Assembly: GCF_004551525.1 (NCBI RefSeq)
Contig: NZ_SATR01000002.1
Location: 186,001 to 250,000 of the forward strand
Length of the DNA: 64,000 nucleotides
Source of the DNA: Vibrio ouci
Lineage (GTDB): Bacteria; Pseudomonadota; Gammaproteobacteria; Enterobacterales; Vibrionaceae
Direction: 5' to 3'
Shown: positions 59,903-64,000 of the stretch, in pieces
How the letters are laid out: each line of letters starts with the position of its first letter
Position numbering within the stretch: position 1 is the first letter of the stretch
Program-made: the position numbers and the translations under genes
Notes under the pieces: generated by a model
The model's input: the letters and a program-made list of their open reading frames with translations, nothing else
What the model was told of the DNA's origin: nothing
Databases searched by the model: none

Positions 59903-61753
59903 CTATCCGTTAGAAACTTGCTGTCCTTCTAAACGCTCATAACAATGGTTAATTAACTGCTCTGGGGTCTCGGGCTTCGAAAAATAGTAACCTTGAATTA
60001 AGTTACATCCCATTGCGTAGAGCTTTTCTAATGCCTCTTGGTTTTCTACGCCTTCCGCTATCAACTTGACCTCCAATTGCTTGGCTAACTGAACGATCAA
60101 CCAAACTACGCGCTCGGCTGTTTCGTTGCTCAACATGTTATTGATAAACGTTGAGTCAATCTTAATGCAGTCAATAGGGTAGCTGTGAATATAGTTGAGA
60201 CTTGAATAACCAGTACCAAAGTCATCAAGAGCGACAGTGAACCCCAGTAAGCGCAACTTAGTCAGGATACTTTTGACTTCATCGGTTTGCGATAACAGCA
60301 CAGTTTCGGTCAGCTCAATAGTGAACTCTTCAGGAGTAAAGTTGTAGCGCTGTATGGTGTCGAGCAAGTGCTGTAAGTAGCGTTCAGAATTATTCAATTC
60401 GTGGGCTGAACAGTTAAGCCCCAATTTGACTTTGTGTCCCAATCCTTTTTCTAACGCGACTTTTGCCTTACACGCCAGTTCGACAATGCGTTCACCAAAA
60501 TCAACAATAAGGCCTGATTGCTCCGCCGCTTCGATAAATTCTAAAGGAGGAATAGCGCCTAACGCTTTACTCTGCCAACGCGCTAGGATTTCATAGTAAT
60601 CCCATTGTTTGTTGTTTCGTTCAACAATCGGCTGAGCCACAACGTAAATCTCACCATCGCTGATGGTTTCTTTCGAGAGTTCATTTCGTAGAGCGTCGAT
60701 GATCAAGGCGCGGCGATAGTATTGCGCGCTTAAATGGGTATCGTAGCATTGGACATTGATGTGCCTAGACTGCTTGCAATCTTTAAGCGCCAAACTGGCG
60801 TTGAGTATGATCTGATCTGGAGTGACATTAGGCCCAGCGCTTTTAGCCAAACCAATACTGATGCTGAACTTAATGTTGTGCGCCGGATCTTGATAGCCTT
60901 TCTCTAGGTTTTTAATAATGGTATGACAGATCTCGAATGGATCGCCAGATAGGGTTATAAAGGCGAACTCATCACCCGCGATTCGAAAGGCGAGGTGCTT
61001 ATCTTTAATGGCGAGCTTGATGGTGTTGGCGACAAATTTAATGATCTGATCGCCAATGTAGTTACCGTATAAGTCATTAATTGATTTGAAGTTATCTATA
61101 TCAATATAAGCAAGAGTGAACGAATCAATATTCATTTCATTGAGGCGTTCTATCTTATCTGACAGGAAGCTGCGATTAAGTAGGCCGGTTAAATTGTCGT
61201 GAGAGACTTCATAGCTGAGCTGGTCGACTAACGTCTCTGATCGCGCGGATAGCCATTTAGCACGCAGGTTGTGAGTGACGATATTGGCGAACAGTTTGTG
61301 TCCTTCAATCAGGAGCTCTTCTTGTTCGGCGTTTATCTCGTTGTCGAATGTTGAAAGCAAAACACCTAACGTCTCACCATTCGCCGCTTTCAAGGGAATC
61401 GCTATATAGACCTCAATGTTGTTATCAAATATAAATTGCTCACTCGGGTGGTGCGAAGAGGCCTGACTCCGGCAAAGTGTGTAGTCCTGGTTTGATTGAG
61501 TCACAAATGCCCACGTGCTGCGAGTTAGAGGGGCGGTACAGTGGTTTCGCTGCAGCCTTAACTCACTCGATGACGCGAGTAAGACGGATTTTGGAGTGAA
61601 CTGATCGAACTCGATAACACAAGTGCAAAGCGAGCCCGTATGTTGGTGTAGCTCATAAGTAGCTTTATTGAGCAGCTCAAGGCCGTCCAAGCTTAATGTC
61701 TCGCCAAGTGTTTCCACACTTAGTGTATCTGGTACAGATGGTGTCCTAGCCAT
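59903..61753 (-). CDS. GAF-GGDEF-EAL c-di-GMP signalling protein
   Basis: The 616-residue cytosolic protein has a GAF-like sensor (about residues 15-165), a GGDEF domain (DNLTGLLNRSFLSDKIERLN; loop RIAGDEFAFI, where the first Gly of GGDEF is Ala) and an EAL domain. The EAL part keeps its key motifs: YEILARW at the EAL position, LGLNCSAHELN, VALDDFGTGYSSL, IAEGVENQEAL and GYYFSKP. It is probably a phosphodiesterase, with the GGDEF part either regulatory or weakly active. It has no membrane helix. It is transcribed alone on the minus strand. Confidence 0.92.
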   Translation of the reverse strand: MARTPSVPDTLSVETLGETLSLDGLELLNKATYELHQHTGSLCTCVIEFDQFTPKSVLLASSSELRLQRNHCTAPLTRSTWAFVTQSNQDYTLCRSQASSHHPSEQFIFDNNIEVYIAIPLKAANGETLGVLLSTFDNEINAEQEELLIEGHKLFANIVTHNLRAKWLSARSETLVDQLSYEVSHDNLTGLLNRSFLSDKIERLNEMNIDSFTLAYIDIDNFKSINDLYGNYIGDQIIKFVANTIKLAIKDKHLAFRIAGDEFAFITLSGDPFEICHTIIKNLEKGYQDPAHNIKFSISIGLAKSAGPNVTPDQIILNASLALKDCKQSRHINVQCYDTHLSAQYYRRALIIDALRNELSKETISDGEIYVVAQPIVERNNKQWDYYEILARWQSKALGAIPPLEFIEAAEQSGLIVDFGERIVELACKAKVALEKGLGHKVKLGLNCSAHELNNSERYLQHLLDTIQRYNFTPEEFTIELTETVLLSQTDEVKSILTKLRLLGFTVALDDFGTGYSSLNYIHSYPIDCIKIDSTFINNMLSNETAERVVWLIVQLAKQLEVKLIAEGVENQEALEKLYAMGCNLIQGYYFSKPETPEQLINHCYERLEGQQVSNG

Positions 61754-61887
61754 AACGAGTAACTCACTATTATTGCAACTTATGTTGCTTATTTATCGGT
61801 TGGGTTACTCTTTAAATATGGTACTTGATGCATACATTTGCAAACTTAAATGAAAACTAATTGTATGAGTAGTTTAAGCGGGGCCTG

Positions 61888-62775
61888 TTACTGAGATTGT
61901 TCCTTAGATAGGCGGGCTTTCAAATAATCTAAAAACAGTTTAGTTCTGGCATGTTGGTAATCAAGTTTTGGGTAATAGGCATAAACTAAAGCCTCATCAG
62001 CAGTGATGTTAGGTAAAATTCGTTTAAGTGTTCCCACTCTCAACTCTTCTTTGATCATCACATCATTGGTCAACAAGATCCCCATGCCACTTTTGGCAGC
62101 ATAAAACAATGCTTCTGGGTTGGTTGTAGCAAAGTTGCCATTGAGCGATAGCTTTCTCCCATTTGTCAAAGTGTACTCGCGTTGCGTACGTTCACCCCAA
62201 TTAAGCATATTATGTTGAGAGAGTTGATCTGTGTTTTCTGGCTCACCATGCTGTTTGATGTAGTCCGGTGATGCGTAAAAACCGGCTTTATGCTCAAAAA
62301 GGGGAGTTGCTTTAAAGCTCAGAGAGTTGAGCTGCTCGATTTCTCGGCTGATGAAGAGGTCTAGACTGAGTGCAGGGAGTTGACCTGGAGTCGTAGTAAT
62401 AAGCTGGATGCGGATATCAGGATACATCTTGAGGAAGTCGTTGAGGTATTGCACCAGAAACTTAGAACCGACAGCGAGTGTCGCTCCAATCTTCAATAAT
62501 CCTACTGGGGTTTCTGAAACCGAACGTGTTTCATCGACAATAGACTGCCAACCGTCTAATTGCACTTTAGCGCGTTCATAGAATAGGGCGCCAGCTTCAG
62601 TTTGGGTCACTGAACGAGTCGTACGTTTTAGCAACTGTGCGCCAATACGTTCTTCGAGCCAGTGAATACGTTTACTAATGGCTGAGCTGGTGGTATTCAA
62701 TTTTCTTGCAGCACCATTGAAACTGCCCTCGTCTACAACACGAATATAACTCTGAACGCTTTGAATCCAATCCAT
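61888..62775 (-). CDS. LysR-family transcriptional regulator
   Basis: The 295-residue protein has the LysR helix-turn-helix at the N-terminus (DWIQSVQSYIRVVDEGSFNG, then AARKLNTTSSAISKRIHWLE) and a periplasmic-binding-like effector domain (about residues 90-290; PVGLLKIGATLAVGSKFLVQ). It most likely controls the divergent Bcr/CflA-type pump 113 bases away. The effector cannot be read. Confidence 0.94.
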   Translation of the reverse strand: MDWIQSVQSYIRVVDEGSFNGAARKLNTTSSAISKRIHWLEERIGAQLLKRTTRSVTQTEAGALFYERAKVQLDGWQSIVDETRSVSETPVGLLKIGATLAVGSKFLVQYLNDFLKMYPDIRIQLITTTPGQLPALSLDLFISREIEQLNSLSFKATPLFEHKAGFYASPDYIKQHGEPENTDQLSQHNMLNWGERTQREYTLTNGRKLSLNGNFATTNPEALFYAAKSGMGILLTNDVMIKEELRVGTLKRILPNITADEALVYAYYPKLDYQHARTKLFLDYLKARLSKEQSQ

Positions 62776-62888
62776 AACTCACCCTTATTGTTTCTTTTTG
62801 GGAATTAATTACTTTCCATTTTGCCATATTATCATTCAATCGGGACGCATATACACTCAAATTACAGATAATTGATTAAGGAGTCGCT

Positions 62889-64000
62889 ATGAAGAAAACC
62901 CCAATTTTATTAGCCATGATGATCATTGCGACAGGGCAGGTTGGTGTAAGCATCTACCTACCGTCTCTGCCGATGATCAGTGAATCTTTACAGGCCAATC
63001 AAGCTGACATCCAACTTTTAGTGACTCTATTTTTGGTCGGCTTCGGTGCTTCTCAATTATTCTATGGTCCACTTTCCGATGCGATAGGGCGCAGACCCGT
63101 CTTCATTATCGGCCAAGGTATTTACCTAATTGGTACCGTGATGTGCATTACTAACACGGATAGCTTATCTATTCTGACGGTAGGCCGTTTGTTGCAAGGA
63201 ATGGGTGCGGGCAGTGCGTCAGTTCTCGGCCGCAGTGTACTGCGGGACAGTTATGAGGGAGTTCAACTTACCAAAGCGCTCTCTTACATCTCTGTTACTG
63301 CTTCAGTAATGCCCATTGTTGCGCCAGTTTTAGGCGGTTGGATTTCTTTCTACTTAGGTTGGGAAGCGGTATTCAGTTTTGTTTTGCTGTACCTTGTGGC
63401 TATTTTCACGCTCGGCTACTTCATATTGCCTGAAACCATGAGCTACGGTAAATCCCGCTTTGATGTAGGTAATGTAATTAAGAACTACGGGCGTCTTATC
63501 ACCAACAAGCAGGTTATATCGAGCGCAAGTTATAACTGGATTAGTTACCTTGCGAGTTTGGTTTCTCTCTCCGTAATGCCTTTCATCCTGCAACATAACT
63601 TAGGTTTAACCGCTGCAGAGTATGGCTCGGTGATGATCATTCCTTCAGCGGGACTTATGGCCGGAAGCCTGGCATTGAATGTTCTGAATCGCTACCTGTC
63701 TACACGTCAGTTGATGACGTTAGCTATTGGAATTATGACCTTCGCCGGAGTTTGGTTAGTCGTTATGCCAGTTTCGTTGTTCAACCTGGTTTGGGCGTTT
63801 ACGTGGTTGACGGTTGCTCAAGGTATCTCTTTCCCGTTGTCGATCAGCATGTTGCTTGAGCCGCATAAACGACAAGCGGGCTCGGTGTCGGCGCTATCAG
63901 GCTCAATTCAAATGTGCTTAGCGGGTTTATTCGGTGGATATTTGGTTGAATACTGGGTACAGAGCCAATTTGCGATGGGGGTGTTTTATTTGATCGCCGC
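62889..64000 (+). CDS. MFS multidrug efflux transporter, Bcr/CflA (EmrD-like) type (partial)
   Basis: The frame from the ATG at 62889 (AGGAG ahead) is open to the window edge, giving 370 residues of a protein that should have about 395. About eleven of twelve membrane helices are present. Family motifs are LLAMMIIATGQVGVSIYLPS, the loop 2-3 motif GPLSDAIGRRP and GRLLQGMGAGSASVLGRSVL (motif C region). It would expel drugs or metabolites with the proton gradient. It is divergent from the LysR regulator. The C-terminal end is cut off by the window. Confidence 0.92.
   Translation, partial: MKKTPILLAMMIIATGQVGVSIYLPSLPMISESLQANQADIQLLVTLFLVGFGASQLFYGPLSDAIGRRPVFIIGQGIYLIGTVMCITNTDSLSILTVGRLLQGMGAGSASVLGRSVLRDSYEGVQLTKALSYISVTASVMPIVAPVLGGWISFYLGWEAVFSFVLLYLVAIFTLGYFILPETMSYGKSRFDVGNVIKNYGRLITNKQVISSASYNWISYLASLVSLSVMPFILQHNLGLTAAEYGSVMIIPSAGLMAGSLALNVLNRYLSTRQLMTLAIGIMTFAGVWLVVMPVSLFNLVWAFTWLTVAQGISFPLSISMLLEPHKRQAGSVSALSGSIQMCLAGLFGGYLVEYWVQSQFAMGVFYLIA

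Noticed and set aside
63354..63596. Minus-strand frame within the MFS pump
   Set aside because: The plus-strand frame is open from 62889 to the edge with full MFS motifs; this is its shadow.

Overview
The window is a continuous stretch of a Vibrio-type gammaproteobacterial genome. The gene content matches, from memory, the small chromosome of Vibrio: a second pstSCAB set, deoD with a zinc-ribbon neighbour and a photolyase, the ppsA/ppsR pair, and the tonB-exbB-exbD-hutBCD haem locus with divergent hutXZ. Genes are densely packed on both strands. I see no rRNA, tRNA, CRISPR array, prophage or intact insertion sequence. The clearest signs of gain or decay are an AT-rich curli locus, a frameshifted transporter, and an acetyltransferase carrying an exact 75-bp internal duplication.

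Layout. Positions 1-7,100 hold the tail of a PutP-like symporter, an Lrp-type regulator, a DUF445 membrane protein, a thioesterase, a chemoreceptor, the duplicated GNAT gene, a DMT exporter and a GlpM-like protein. Positions 7,100-10,180 hold a complete ECF-type vitamin transporter (T, fused A-A', S). Positions 10,490-13,030 hold an HlyD/DUF3302 pair and another DMT exporter. Positions 13,050-16,100 hold two overlapping TPR genes, one ending in an intact GGDEF domain and one in what looks like a degenerate GGDEF. Positions 16,220-24,060 hold a transposase-derived zinc-ribbon protein, deoD, a DUF523/DUF1722 protein with photolyase, an L,D-transpeptidase facing a Braun-type lipoprotein, and a DEAD-box helicase. 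Positions 24,130-29,770 hold a chemoreceptor and pstSCAB with a Pho box.

Positions 29,790-35,380 hold a divergent curli (type VIII secretion) locus: two curlin-like subunits and a small exported protein on one strand, csgEFG on the other. It is followed tail-to-tail by a membrane diguanylate cyclase and its periplasmic partner. The major curlin is about twice the usual size and very rich in Asp and Asn; no csgD is in view. This is the most unusual system in the window.

Positions 35,550-45,200 hold a YjiH-like protein, YoaK-like and GFA proteins, a ShyB-like endopeptidase, OmpW with an FNR-like box, and the ppsA/ppsR pair. Positions 45,340-52,660 hold haem uptake (hutDCB, exbD, exbB, tonB) with a Fur-like site and divergent hutX-hutZ. 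hutW, which I remember lying here in V. cholerae, is absent; a cobalamin-adenosyltransferase-like gene with altered catalytic residues follows. Positions 52,720-64,000 hold a DUF924 protein, a MocR-type regulator divergent from a frameshifted EamA exporter, the divergent NAD genes nadE and a NadD-like gene, a GAF-GGDEF-EAL protein, and a LysR regulator divergent from a Bcr/CflA-type efflux pump that runs off the window.

Common themes are c-di-GMP (three recognisable GGDEF proteins plus one degenerate), surface and envelope building (curli, Lpp, L,D-transpeptidase, ShyB, OmpW), and nutrient scavenging (phosphate, haem, ECF vitamin). All family assignments come from reading motifs by eye; no database search was run.
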